Source: Ancylothrix sp. D3o
Lineage (GTDB): Bacteria > Cyanobacteriota > Cyanobacteriia > Cyanobacteriales > Oscillatoriaceae
NCBI RefSeq assembly: GCF_025370775.1
Contig: NZ_JAMXEX010000005.1
Coordinates: 124,001-188,000 of the forward strand
Length of the DNA: 64,000 bases
Direction of reading: 5' to 3'
This document shows, in pieces, positions 36,125-45,349 of the stretch (its first letter is position 1; every line of letters begins with the position of its first letter). A program made the position numbers and the translations under genes. The notes under the pieces are model-generated. The model saw nothing but the letters and a program-made list of their open reading frames with translations, was not told the DNA's origin and ran no database searches.

Positions 36125-36346
36125 TTAGCTATCGACGACTTCAAATAAATCCTCAATCATCACATCAAACGTCCGGGCCAGCTTAATCAGGGCCATCAAA
36201 TCCGCCATTGCCATCCCCGGAGACACGGCATAAGTTTTAACCGTGCTGTAAGCCACCCCAGATCGATCCGCCACTTCCTTGAGCGTCCATCCCTCTCTGG
36301 CGGCCAATTCTCTGATCCGCAACTTTACTAATTTATCTCTTGACAT
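36125..36346 (-). CDS. XRE-type helix-turn-helix regulator
   Basis: A 73-residue protein that is almost entirely one HTH domain: LVKLRIRELAAREGWTLKEV, ADRSGVAYSTVKTYA, then LIKLARTFDVMIEDLFEVV. The last segment is the usual C-terminal part of Cro/XRE domains. It resembles the small stand-alone regulators used in cyanobacterial stress or toxin-antitoxin circuits, but no toxin gene is adjacent. I chose ATG 36346; the frame is open for 20 more residues (to 36406). Confidence 0.8.
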   Translation of the reverse strand: MSRDKLVKLRIRELAAREGWTLKEVADRSGVAYSTVKTYAVSPGMAMADLMALIKLARTFDVMIEDLFEVVDS

Positions 36347-36733
36347 AAAGCTGAGAGACCGGCTGATTTTAAATAACATAGAAGCGACCGCTCTGTGAGA
36401 TAGCAAGCCAAGAGCGATCTCTGCTGATCAAAGGCCCATTCGGGGTTTGACAGAAATATGATAACAATTCTTCTTGGTGAAGGGACAATCGCCTTTCTGT
36501 TGGCTAGACTTCCAAAAAAAGCAAAGCAAAAAACTTTGGTGATTTTAAAGAGTAAATATACTCAAAAAAGTCTGGAAAACCTTTATTTTAACTAACAAGC
36601 TGCCGGTTACAACCTTTAAATTAAAAATTTCTTGACAAGGTAGAGCGTCTTAGTGGTTCAAAAATAATATACAATTATTAACATAAGTTCACTTAAACCG
36701 CTGCTCAAGAAAAGCAAGTCCAAGACGCAATAT
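36347..36733. promoter_or_regulatory. divergent promoter region, XRE regulator / typA
   Basis: The spacer carries a perfect -35-like TTGACA at 36632-36637, but no good -10 at normal distance. An AT-rich stretch (TAATATACAAT) stands nearer typA. Nothing else is recognised. Confidence 0.3.
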
Positions 36734-38524
36734 ATGAGTCTTCCCATTCGTAACGTAGCCATCATCGCCCACGTCGATCACGGCAAAACCACTCTCGTAG
36801 ACGCTCTCCTCAAACAATCCGGTATCTTCCGCGAAGGCGAAGACATTCCAGATTGCGTCATGGACTCGAACGCCATTGAACGGGAGCGCGGCATTACCAT
36901 TTTGTCGAAAAACACCGCCGTTAAATACAAAGAAACTCTGATCAATATCGTGGATACTCCTGGCCACGCTGACTTCGGCGGTGAAGTTGAGCGGGTTTTG
37001 GGGATGGTTGATGGTTGTTTGTTAATTGTGGACGCCAACGAAGGCCCGATGCCGCAAACGCGCTTTGTGCTGAAAAAGGCTTTGGAAAAAGGCTTGCGTC
37101 CTATTGTGTTTGTTAATAAGATCGACCGGCCCCAAGCAGAACCATACAGCGCTATTGATAAGGTGTTGGATCTGTTCCTAGAATTGGGTGCGGATGAAGA
37201 TCAGTGTGATTTCCCGTATTTGTTTGGTTCGGGTCTTGGCGGCTATGCCAAAAAAGATTTGGATGGCGAGTCTGTGGATATGCAGCCGCTATTTGAGGCG
37301 ATTTTAGATCATGTTCCGCCGCCGGTGGGTGATGCGAGTAAGCCTCTGCAATTGCAGGTGACGACGCTGGATTATTCTGAGTATTTGGGTCGGATTGTAA
37401 TTGGTCGGATTCATAATGGTACAATCCGCACCGGCCAGCAAGCGGCATTGGTAACAGAAGACGGTACGATTGTCAAGTCTAAAATCACAAAATTAATGGG
37501 CTTTGAGGGTTTGAAGCGCATTGATATTGAGGAAGCGACGGCGGGGTATATTGTGGCGGTGGCCGGTTTTGCCGGTGCGAATATCGGGGAAACGATTACT
37601 TGCCCGAATGAGCCGCAAGCTCTACCTTTGATTAAGGTGGATGAACCGACTTTGCAGATGACTTTCTCGGTGAATGATTCGCCTTTCTGTGGCCAAGAAG
37701 GTCAGTTTGTGACTTCTCGTCAGGTACGGGATCGTTTGATGCGGGAGTTGCAAACGAACGTTGCTTTGCGGGTGGAGGAAACGGACTCTCCTGATAAGTT
37801 CCTGGTTTCGGGACGGGGTGAGTTACACCTGGGTATTTTGATTGAGAATATGCGCCGTGAGGGGTATGAGTTCCAGGTTTCTCAGCCGCAGGTGATTTAT
37901 CGTGAGGTAAGCGGGCACCCGTGCGAGCCGTTTGAGTGTCTGGTTTTGGATGTACCAGAGGCGGCGGTTGGCGGTTGTATTGAACGCCTTGGTCAGCGCA
38001 AGGGTGAAATGCAGGATATGCACGTTGGTGGAAATGGACGGACTCAAATTGAGTTTGTGATTCCGGCGCGTGGGTTGATTGGTTTCCGGGGTGAGTTTAT
38101 GCGCTTGACTCGCGGTGAGGGGATTATGAATCATAGTTTCCTTGATTACCGGCCTTTGAGTGGTGAGATTTCGGCACGTCGAAATGGGGTGTTGATTTCT
38201 TTTGAGGAAGGTGTGGCGACGTATTATGCTTTGCAAAATGCTGAGGATCGGGGGGTGTTTTTCATTACTCCTGGGACGAAGGTTTATAAGGGTATGATTG
38301 TCGGGGAGAATAACCGGCCTCAAGATTTGGAACTTAATATCTGTAAGTCGAAGCAGTTGACTAACCACCGCGCTTCTGGTGGTGAGGAGTTGGTTCAGTT
38401 GCAGGCGCCGGTGGATATGAGTTTGGAACGTGCGCTTGAGTACATTGGCCCGGATGAGTTGGTGGAGGTTACTCCGAAGTCGATTCGTTTACGGAAGTTA
38501 AGTAAGAAGTTGGTTAAACGGTAG
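36734..38524 (+). CDS. typA: ribosome-associated GTPase TypA/BipA
   Basis: A 596-residue translational GTPase related to EF-G that helps 50S assembly and growth under stress. G motifs are AHVDHGKTTLVDALL (G1), RGITI (G2), DTPGHADF (G3) and NKIDRPQAE (G4). The later EF-G-like domains and the TypA-specific C-terminus (HRASGGEELVQLQAP) are present. Length is normal. A strong intrinsic terminator follows. Confidence 0.97.
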   Translation: MSLPIRNVAIIAHVDHGKTTLVDALLKQSGIFREGEDIPDCVMDSNAIERERGITILSKNTAVKYKETLINIVDTPGHADFGGEVERVLGMVDGCLLIVDANEGPMPQTRFVLKKALEKGLRPIVFVNKIDRPQAEPYSAIDKVLDLFLELGADEDQCDFPYLFGSGLGGYAKKDLDGESVDMQPLFEAILDHVPPPVGDASKPLQLQVTTLDYSEYLGRIVIGRIHNGTIRTGQQAALVTEDGTIVKSKITKLMGFEGLKRIDIEEATAGYIVAVAGFAGANIGETITCPNEPQALPLIKVDEPTLQMTFSVNDSPFCGQEGQFVTSRQVRDRLMRELQTNVALRVEETDSPDKFLVSGRGELHLGILIENMRREGYEFQVSQPQVIYREVSGHPCEPFECLVLDVPEAAVGGCIERLGQRKGEMQDMHVGGNGRTQIEFVIPARGLIGFRGEFMRLTRGEGIMNHSFLDYRPLSGEISARRNGVLISFEEGVATYYALQNAEDRGVFFITPGTKVYKGMIVGENNRPQDLELNICKSKQLTNHRASGGEELVQLQAPVDMSLERALEYIGPDELVEVTPKSIRLRKLSKKLVKR

Positions 38525-38563
38525 ATAAATACGGTGGGCTGAAGCTTGCCGGTATTCAGAGAT

Positions 38564-38587
38564 AGCCCGCCTAGGCGGGCTTTTTTT
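38564..38587 (+). terminator. intrinsic terminator after typA
   Basis: AGCCCGCC and GGCGGGCT form a GC-rich perfect palindrome (38564-38581), followed by a run of seven T. Confidence 0.9.
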
Positions 38588-38651
38588 ATAGGTAGGGTTT
38601 TTTTGGAGGGGGATTAAATGTTTATAAAATTGGATAAATTTAGATGTTAAT

Positions 38652-39758
38652 ATGGGTAAGGCTGTTCGTGCAAAAGAGCCCATGAATATTAATTTTGAAC
38701 CTTACTATACGACGGATTTCGGTGCGGCTTATTTACGAGATAGCCTGGAATTATTAACTAAAGTTCCTGATGAAAGTGTTGATTTAATTTGTACTTCTCC
38801 GCCGTTTGCATTGCTACGAAAAAAAGAGTATGGAAATGTTGATGCGGATGAATATTTAGAATGGTTTACACCTTTTGCAAAGCAGTTTTACCGAATTCTT
38901 AAACCGCAGGGTTCCCTAGTAATTGATATTGGCGGAAGCTGGATTAAAGGCTATCCGGTGCGTTCTCTTTACCATTTTGAGTTGGTTGTTAATTTATGCA
39001 AGCCACAACATAAAGGGGGGTTGGGTTTTTATTTGGCGCAGGAGCTATATTGGTATAATCCTGCGAAATTACCGACACCCGCAGAATGGGTGACTGTGCG
39101 GCGGGAACGGGTTAAGGATGCTGTTAATACAGTATGGTGGCTGTCTAAAGATCCCCACCCTAAAGCCAATAATAGACGGGTTTTAAAGCCTTATAGTGAG
39201 GCAATGAATCAGCTTTTAAAGAATGGTTATTCGGCAAAGCTTCGTCCTTCGGGCCACAATATTTCTACGAAGTTTCAAAAGGATAGCGGAGGGGCTATTC
39301 CTCCTAATTTGATAGAGGGTCGGTTGGAGGAGGATAGAATAACAGAAATGGGTGCGCCGGTTTTGTTTTTTTCTGATGATGTGGAGATGAGTAGTTTTGT
39401 TCAACCTGTGAATGTTATTTCTGCTTCTAATACTTCTTCTAATGATTCCTATCAAAAAAGATGTAAACAAATGGGTATAAAACCTCATCCGGCCAGGTTT
39501 CCGGCGGCGTTACCAGAGTTTATTATTAATCTTTGTACGGAACCTGGGGATTTAGTGTTAGATCCCTTTGCGGGTTCTAATACGACTGGTTGGATGGCTG
39601 AGAAGTTAGAAAGAAAATGGCTGGCTTTTGAGATTAATAAAGATTACTTGGAGGGGTCTAAGTTTAGATTTGAAAAACCAGGGTCGGCTGCTGTTGAGTC
39701 GGTGCGGGAATTTCAGCAAGGTAATTTGTTTGATTTGCTGCACCCCGGTGAAAATTAA
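38652..39758 (+). CDS. site-specific DNA methyltransferase, beta-class (amino-methylating)
   Basis: A 368-residue DNA methyltransferase with the catalytic motif CTSPPF (about 47-52) before the SAM-binding motif DPFAGSNTTGWMAEKL (about 304-319), the beta order. SPPF is usual for N4-cytosine enzymes, though N6-adenine cannot be excluded. The region between (about 90-290) holds the target recognition part. The nuclease-like gene follows after 20 bases, so they form an operon. GCCGGY-type hexamers are scarce in this gene (one seen), unlike most of the window, hinting at later acquisition. ATG 38682 is an alternative start. Confidence 0.9.
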   Translation: MGKAVRAKEPMNINFEPYYTTDFGAAYLRDSLELLTKVPDESVDLICTSPPFALLRKKEYGNVDADEYLEWFTPFAKQFYRILKPQGSLVIDIGGSWIKGYPVRSLYHFELVVNLCKPQHKGGLGFYLAQELYWYNPAKLPTPAEWVTVRRERVKDAVNTVWWLSKDPHPKANNRRVLKPYSEAMNQLLKNGYSAKLRPSGHNISTKFQKDSGGAIPPNLIEGRLEEDRITEMGAPVLFFSDDVEMSSFVQPVNVISASNTSSNDSYQKRCKQMGIKPHPARFPAALPEFIINLCTEPGDLVLDPFAGSNTTGWMAEKLERKWLAFEINKDYLEGSKFRFEKPGSAAVESVREFQQGNLFDLLHPGEN

Positions 39759-39778
39759 CTGACCAATACAGGAAAAAT

Positions 39779-41275
39779 ATGGAAAATTCAAAACCCAAAA
39801 AGTTTACCTACGGCCATCAATTTGAGCCAACTAAGTTTGATTTGGGAGAAATTATAGAAATTTGCTTGGAGTGCGAACCAAAGCGAAATAGAGTAGAAGA
39901 AGTCATTTCTATGAGATACTTTTCTGAGCATTCGCAGCAAGGAAATAGTCAAGCAAAGGCTGCTTCTAATATCCAAAAGCTGGCAATGAATTGTTTTTTA
40001 TCGTTGCGAGCCTACAAAATTGTCGAGGATACTGAGGTTAACCGGCAATATAAAGTCACTGAGCTTGCTAGAGAGATTTTAGCAGCTAAAGATAAGCAAG
40101 ATTTAGTGTACAGGATATTTGCGCGTCATATCTTAACCAATTTAACAGGATTAAGCCTGCTCAAAGCAATAGAGGCTATCAATGCTAGAGGCGAAACGCC
40201 GAATTTAGAGATCATTGGGGAAGAATTAAATGCGATGGGTTTTTCTATCTCCCCAAATGCGGTTTATGTCAGTACGATGCGAAGTTGGCTTTCTTTAGCG
40301 AAAGTTTTTGAAAGAGAGTTTGAAGTTAACTGGGATGTTGTTAATGATATTCTCGGCATAGATAAAGATTATATAGATGAAATTTACAGCCTAACACCGG
40401 CTCAAAAACATTTTTTATTAAGCATGATCAATCTTTCGATCATAGAGTTTACGCCTTGGAATCAAATTGCTAAACATACGACCAGCGTCTATAAGGTGAG
40501 GTTAACTTCTAAGCTTTTTGTAAAGCAGATGATTGAGCCGCTTGTAAATTTAGGATTGATTGAAACGCAAAAATCAACGGAGGGGAGAGGAGCAAAGCCT
40601 AATTTGGTTAAGCTGAGTGAAAAAGCGCAAGTAGAGTTAGTTCAACCTTTACTGAAAACGATTGCTGATTTAGCACAAATTTCTGAGACAGAACTGAATC
40701 GCAGTTTTGATGATGTTCTTGGAGATATTGACAGTAAAGATAAGCATATTAAAGGCAAAGCTTTAGAACTTTTGGCAATTTGGATGATTCGTTTAACGAC
40801 TTTAAGATTTACAAAATGGAGAAAACGCGATGCGGAAACAGGTCAAGGGGAGGTTGATGTTTTAGCTGCTTCGGATAGGTTTGTTTACAGTCGGTGGCAA
40901 ATTCAGTGTAAAAATACTAAGAAAGTAGATGTGGATGCTTTGGCGAAAGAAATAGGCATGACTTTTGTTACCGGCGCCGATGTGGTGATGGTAGTAACAA
41001 CGGGAGAATTTACGAGAGATGCTTACCAATATGCCTATCGTATGATGGAAGTGTCTCGATATTATATGATTTTACTGCAAAAGGATGACCTTGAGCAAAT
41101 TAGGCAAGATAAAACAAGTATTATTAATATTTTGGATAAGAAGGCGAGAAGAGTATTTGCCAAGAAAGAACTATTGATGATTGATGAGGAGGTTGATGAG
41201 ATTGAAGAAGAAGAGGATACTATTTCTGATTTGGCGCTTGATAGAGAGGATTTTGGGGAGATGTCTGAGAATTAA
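39779..41275 (+). CDS. Mrr-like restriction endonuclease with N-terminal helical domains
   Basis: A 498-residue protein. Residues about 345-440 fit the Mrr-type PD-(D/E)xK nuclease core: KGKALELLAIWM, then D360 in GEVDVLAAS and Q376-x-K378 in WQIQCKNTKKV, where Gln replaces the usual Glu as in Mrr enzymes. The first 300 residues are helical, with winged-helix-like segments (YKVTELAREIL and VNLGLIETQKSTEGRG) that may read DNA. The C-terminus is an acidic tail. The gene is 20 bases after a DNA methyltransferase, so it is probably the nuclease of a restriction-modification system. Specificity is unknown. Confidence 0.78.
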   Translation: MENSKPKKFTYGHQFEPTKFDLGEIIEICLECEPKRNRVEEVISMRYFSEHSQQGNSQAKAASNIQKLAMNCFLSLRAYKIVEDTEVNRQYKVTELAREILAAKDKQDLVYRIFARHILTNLTGLSLLKAIEAINARGETPNLEIIGEELNAMGFSISPNAVYVSTMRSWLSLAKVFEREFEVNWDVVNDILGIDKDYIDEIYSLTPAQKHFLLSMINLSIIEFTPWNQIAKHTTSVYKVRLTSKLFVKQMIEPLVNLGLIETQKSTEGRGAKPNLVKLSEKAQVELVQPLLKTIADLAQISETELNRSFDDVLGDIDSKDKHIKGKALELLAIWMIRLTTLRFTKWRKRDAETGQGEVDVLAASDRFVYSRWQIQCKNTKKVDVDALAKEIGMTFVTGADVVMVVTTGEFTRDAYQYAYRMMEVSRYYMILLQKDDLEQIRQDKTSIINILDKKARRVFAKKELLMIDEEVDEIEEEEDTISDLALDREDFGEMSEN

Positions 41276-41355
41276 GAAACCGGGATTGCTGAATGACTGA
41301 TGTAGCTTTTCTCAATGGAGTGAGATACTCAGTAAAATTATCATATTATTTTTTT

Positions 41356-41413
41356 AACCGCAGATGTTAGGCGTAGCCGTCACCGAAGTGCGTACGCAGA
41401 TAAACGCAGATGG
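41356..41413. repeat. 10-mer repeat interrupted by an insert
   Basis: AACCGCAGATG and TACGCAGATAAACGCAGATG are separated by about 30 unrelated bases (GTTAGGCGTAGCC and on). The tract lies between the nuclease and the cytosine methyltransferase genes. Confidence 0.7.
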
Positions 41414-41427
41414 GTTATCGGTTTTAC

Positions 41428-41481
41428 GGGAGGTTTTATGATATATTTTAAAAATGTTTTTTATGGAATTTGGGCGTTAAG
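41428..41481 (+). promoter_or_regulatory. translation-initiation region of the C5 methyltransferase with overlapping mini-ORFs
   Basis: A strong GGGAGG (41428-41433) precedes ATG 41438, which opens a frame different from the methyltransferase. A second short frame starts at ATG 41454 and stops at TAA 41478-41480, one base before the methyltransferase ATG. Reinitiation or coupling is possible. Confidence 0.35.
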
Positions 41482-42456
41482 ATGCGGTTTATCGATCTGT
41501 TCGCCGGCATTGGTGGTTTTAGACTGGCGTTTGAAGAGGCGGGCTTTCAATGTGTTTTTTCTTGTGAAATTAACAAACATTGTCGAGAAGTTTATAGCAA
41601 TAATTTTAATGAAATTCCTTTTGGCGATATTCAAGAGTTAAAACCGGAAGAAATAGCTGATTTTGATGTGTTGGTTGCCGGTTTTCCTTGTCAGCCTTTT
41701 AGTATTTGTGGCAAAAAGCGTGGTTTTGAAGACACGCGAGGTACTCTATTTTTTGAAATTTGTCGAATTATTGAAGTTAAACAGCCTAAAGTTATTGTTT
41801 TAGAAAATGTCAAACATTTGATTCATCACGATGGCGGCAATACTTTAAAAGTTATTTTAGAGAGTCTTAGAGATTTAGGCTACAACGTCAATTATAAAAT
41901 TTTGAATGCTAAAAATTTTGGCCTTCCTCAACACCGGGAAAGAATTTTTATTATTGGGACGAAAGGCAAAGAATTTAGCTTTGATAACTTGAAACCTAAA
42001 GTTACACCCAAATTAAGAGATTTTATTGATAAAAGTGATGATTTTGAGTTTTTAGATAAATCAGAATACACTTTAATTGATAGTCCGCGCCGGCAAGATT
42101 CGGGTTTATTATTTGTGGGTTATAGAAATAAAGGAATTTGGAAAACCGGCATTAGACCAAATACAGAACATTTGTCAAGAGTTCACCGGCAACCTAACCG
42201 TATTTACTCTATTGATGGCACCCATCCCACTCTCCCCTCACAAGAAACATCTGGGAGATTTTTTATCTACATTCCTGAACAAGATCAGGTGCGAAAATTA
42301 AGTTTGAAAGAATGTTACCGGATTATGGGTTTTCCTGAAACCTTTAAAGTTCATTCAAATGTTAGCGAAAGTTATAAGCAAATTGGGAATTCTATTTGTG
42401 TGCCGGTGGCTAAGGCTATTGCTAAAGAAATCACAATAAATTTTGCGAAAACATAG
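41482..42456 (+). CDS. DNA (cytosine-5)-methyltransferase
   Basis: A 325-residue C5 methyltransferase with motifs in normal order: MRFIDLFAGIGGFRLA (I), catalytic C70 in GFPCQPFS (IV), LENVKHL (VI), NFGLPQHRERIFIIG (VIII), a target recognition region (about 200-265) and QIGNSICVPVAKAIAKEI (X). It modifies a short DNA sequence that cannot be read from the protein. It may belong to the upstream modification genes or be an orphan. ATG 41482 is used because motif I starts at once; TTG 41470 is also in frame. Confidence 0.95.
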   Translation: MRFIDLFAGIGGFRLAFEEAGFQCVFSCEINKHCREVYSNNFNEIPFGDIQELKPEEIADFDVLVAGFPCQPFSICGKKRGFEDTRGTLFFEICRIIEVKQPKVIVLENVKHLIHHDGGNTLKVILESLRDLGYNVNYKILNAKNFGLPQHRERIFIIGTKGKEFSFDNLKPKVTPKLRDFIDKSDDFEFLDKSEYTLIDSPRRQDSGLLFVGYRNKGIWKTGIRPNTEHLSRVHRQPNRIYSIDGTHPTLPSQETSGRFFIYIPEQDQVRKLSLKECYRIMGFPETFKVHSNVSESYKQIGNSICVPVAKAIAKEITINFAKT

Positions 42457-42486
42457 AAATACCAAAATTATTTTAATAAAAAATAC

Positions 42487-42536
42487 CGCATCTGCGTTCA
42501 TCTGCGGTTGAAATTTAAACCGCAGATAAACGCAGC
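42487..42536. repeat. converging 10-mer repeats forming a hairpin
   Basis: ATCTGCGTTCATCTGCGGTT on the left faces AACCGCAGATAAACGCAG on the right. The arms pair almost perfectly around a short AT loop. It lies between the convergent methyltransferase and pilT genes and could serve as a two-way terminator. Confidence 0.75.
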
Positions 42537-42547
42537 CTATAGCAGAT

Positions 42548-43762
42548 TTAAGCCCAATCACGGGGAGATTTGGAAGAATCGTAACCGCCGGTTCTCATGC
42601 GGCGTTCCAGGTCGTTTGTATCGGGGGAAACTCCTAAAGCATCTTCGATAGTAATGCGACCATTGATGACTTGTTCATAAAGAGCAACGTTCATAATTTG
42701 CATTCCTTCAATGGTATCGGTTGCCATTAAGCGGAAAGCATCATCTTCATTACCTTTCATTAGGTAATCTTTCATGGCCGGTGTGTTAATTAAAATGTCG
42801 TGAACAGCGGTTCGTTTTCCGTCGGTTGTTGGTAATAATAATTGGGCGATCACCCCAACTAACGATTCCAAAATTTGCACCTTCATCGGTTCTTGTTCTT
42901 CGGGCGGATACATATTTAACAGCCGGTTGATGGTGCTAATAGCGCTGCGGGTGTGCAATGTTCCTAAGACTAAGTGACCGGTTTGTGCGGCTTGCAGTGC
43001 CGTTCCTATGGTGATCCGGTCGCGCATTTCTCCAATCAAAATAACGTCGGGATCTTCGCGCAAAACGGAGCGTAACGCTGTATAAAAATCATGCGTATGT
43101 AATCCTACTTCCCGCTGACTAATCAGACATTTTTGCGAGGCATGGACGTATTCGATGGGGTCTTCAATGGTGACAACGTGCTTGGTTTCGCTTTCGTTTA
43201 AGTAGCGCATCATTGCTGCCATTGTTGTTGATTTACCGGAACCTGTCGGGCCGGTGACGAGAATTAATCCTTGATGAGCCAAAATCATTTTTTTAAGGAC
43301 TTGTGGCAGTTTTAACTCATCAATGGAGGGAATAGTTAAGCTGATTAATCGTAAGACAATGGCCCCGCCGTTAAGGCTATCAAAACAGTTGACCCTACAT
43401 CTGACTAACCCCGGATAAAAAATTGCTGTATCCAGTTCTTTTGTTTCTGCAAAGGTTTTTCTTTGCCCTGGAGTTAGAAGTTCTGAAAGATACTGCTCAA
43501 AAAGTTCTTGCGTGGTTTTGGGGTGTTCTCCTGCTGGTAAGAGTTCGCCGCGAAGCCGAAATCTCGGAACATGACCCACGCGAATATGTATGTCAGAACA
43601 TTTATGAGCATAGGCATCTTTTACCATTTGCTCAATTGTGGTAGCTGTTGCCGGTGGTTTGGCCGGCGTTCTCATTGGTGGTGGCGGTACTTTCGGTGGT
43701 GGTGCTGGTGGGGTGTTTTGTGGTGTTTGCGGACTTGGTGCAGCAGCGTTTACTGGGTTCAT
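42548..43762 (-). CDS. pilT: type IV pilus retraction ATPase PilT
   Basis: A 404-residue hexameric ATPase that depolymerises type IV pili for gliding/twitching and phototaxis. It has Walker A VTGPTGSGKST, the Asp box HVVTIEDPIEYVH, Walker B DPDVILIGEMRD and the His box GHLVLGTLHT. An N-terminal Pro-rich segment (about 1-40) and the C-terminal LERRMRTGGYDSS are extra to classical PilT, suggesting a paralogue of the PilT2 kind; that is inference. No other pil gene is adjacent. Confidence 0.94.
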   Translation of the reverse strand: MNPVNAAAPSPQTPQNTPPAPPPKVPPPPMRTPAKPPATATTIEQMVKDAYAHKCSDIHIRVGHVPRFRLRGELLPAGEHPKTTQELFEQYLSELLTPGQRKTFAETKELDTAIFYPGLVRCRVNCFDSLNGGAIVLRLISLTIPSIDELKLPQVLKKMILAHQGLILVTGPTGSGKSTTMAAMMRYLNESETKHVVTIEDPIEYVHASQKCLISQREVGLHTHDFYTALRSVLREDPDVILIGEMRDRITIGTALQAAQTGHLVLGTLHTRSAISTINRLLNMYPPEEQEPMKVQILESLVGVIAQLLLPTTDGKRTAVHDILINTPAMKDYLMKGNEDDAFRLMATDTIEGMQIMNVALYEQVINGRITIEDALGVSPDTNDLERRMRTGGYDSSKSPRDWA

Positions 43763-44115
43763 TTTTTTCTCTAAGAGGTGTTGGTAAATTGCCTGATTTA
43801 TTTGAAAAAATCAATACTTTTTTGGCTTTTTTCGTGGGGAATTTCCCCGTCCTAGTTTGCGGTCAAACCTGGTTTAATTATAAAATAGGTTCGGTCTGGT
43901 TGCCAAACTATATATTTTTTTGCTGGCCAAAATTTTTTTCTTTTTCTTCACCGGCTGGGGGTTTCAGGCACTAACGGCTTTGAGTGTTTGTTACAATTTT
44001 TAATCAACAAAAGCCAAGCCCCTACCAATGACAGAACGGTAAAATTTTTGTGAGGATTTGTTTTTTTAATCTGAAAACGGTTTATCTTAGTAAAAATAAC
44101 TAAAATGCTGTGTTT
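43763..44115. other. 353-base divergent spacer
   Basis: It holds the promoters of pilT and the DUF58 gene. I see no RNA or gene. Short hydrophobic frames on the plus strand have no ribosome-binding site. Confidence 0.45.
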
Positions 44116-45294
44116 ATGAATCTGGCTCACCTGTTGGCCGGCTGGCTGAAGAAAATCAACAATCGGCTGGAAACTCGCATCTGTGCCCCCGCCTATGCAG
44201 GGTGGATGTTAACTGCTTTGGCATTGTTTTATTTTGCTGCCGGCACAAACACGATGGCGGGATGGCTTTATGTTATCAGTGGCGTTAGTTTGGCGATTTT
44301 AGCAGTGGCGGCGACTTTGCCGGTGCGTTCGTTGCGATCTTTACAAGTGCGGCGGCATTCCGTAGAGCCGGTGAGTGCGGGAGATTGTCTGACAGTGGAG
44401 GTTGAAATTGAAAATATTTCCGATGAAACCAAAACTTTATTAGAAGTTGCAGACATTTTACCTGCGGTTTTAAGCCGGCCTACTAAAGCGGTTATCGAAA
44501 GCATTCCTCCCCAGAGTAAATATTTGTGGGTATATTACCCGGAAACGAAGCGGCGGGGTATCTATCGTTGGGAAGAAATACAATTGCGAACAGGTACGCC
44601 CTTGGGCTTATTTTGGTGCCGGCGTTCGCGTTTTGCGAAAGCGTGTGCGGTAGTTTATCCCACAGTTTTATCGTTAAATATTTGCCCAATTATTGATGAA
44701 ATTGGCAGGCAACAAAGCGCTCAAATTCGCAGCGAACGCCGGTCACAAATGGCAACCGAAGGTATTACCCGCACCTTGCGACCTTATCGTTTTGGAGACC
44801 CCACTCGTTTGATACACTGGCGCAGTAGTGCGCGTTATGGAGAGTTGCGAGTCAGAGAGTTGGAATTGGCAACAGGAGGACAGGAAATTATTATTTGTTT
44901 AGATACGGCGGGAGTTTGGAAATTTGATGATTTTGAGCAAGCGGTAATTGCGGCGGCATCGTTATTTTTTTATGCCAGCCGGTCACAGTTGCAGGTTAAA
45001 CTTTGGACAGCAACAACCGGCCTTGTACAATGTCACCAAACAGCTTTGCAAACTTTGGCAGCAACAACTTCTCAAGAAGAAAAAACTGGGGGAGAACCGC
45101 CGGAACAGCCGTTAATTTGGCTGACGCAAAACCGGCAAAGTCTTAATTCTTTACCAACAGGAAGCCGTTGGATTTTGTGGCCACAAGAAGATATCCAAAA
45201 AGAAGATAAAATGCCTGCCAATTACAATTTAAACGGCTTTGAAATTCAGCCAGAGCAACCGCTAGAATTACAATTGCAACAAACTTTGAAGTAA
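44116..45294 (+). CDS. DUF58 membrane protein
   Basis: A 392-residue protein with two N-terminal membrane helices (about 29-45 and 48-70) and a DUF58 core. The signature is YRFGDPTRLIHWRSSARYGELRVRELE at about 235-260. DUF58 proteins often sit with MoxR ATPases and transglutaminases and have a vWA-like region; none of those genes is present here. ftrC follows after 55 bases. ATG 44116 is preferred over GTG 44110. Confidence 0.88.
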   Translation: MNLAHLLAGWLKKINNRLETRICAPAYAGWMLTALALFYFAAGTNTMAGWLYVISGVSLAILAVAATLPVRSLRSLQVRRHSVEPVSAGDCLTVEVEIENISDETKTLLEVADILPAVLSRPTKAVIESIPPQSKYLWVYYPETKRRGIYRWEEIQLRTGTPLGLFWCRRSRFAKACAVVYPTVLSLNICPIIDEIGRQQSAQIRSERRSQMATEGITRTLRPYRFGDPTRLIHWRSSARYGELRVRELELATGGQEIIICLDTAGVWKFDDFEQAVIAAASLFFYASRSQLQVKLWTATTGLVQCHQTALQTLAATTSQEEKTGGEPPEQPLIWLTQNRQSLNSLPTGSRWILWPQEDIQKEDKMPANYNLNGFEIQPEQPLELQLQQTLK

Positions 45295-45349
45295 TTTGTC
45301 ATTTTTCTTGTAAAATTCAAAAAATAAGCTCCCATCCAGAGGCAGATTA

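Noticed and set aside
41438-41641. 67-codon frame with a strong ribosome-binding site as an independent gene
   Set aside because: It overlaps the conserved motif I and IV region of the methylase in another frame and shows no protein-like pattern; kept only as a possible leader.
43571-43974. Trp/Val-rich plus-strand frames opposite pilT
   Set aside because: They are antisense to the Pro-rich N-terminus of PilT and extend into the spacer without start signals.
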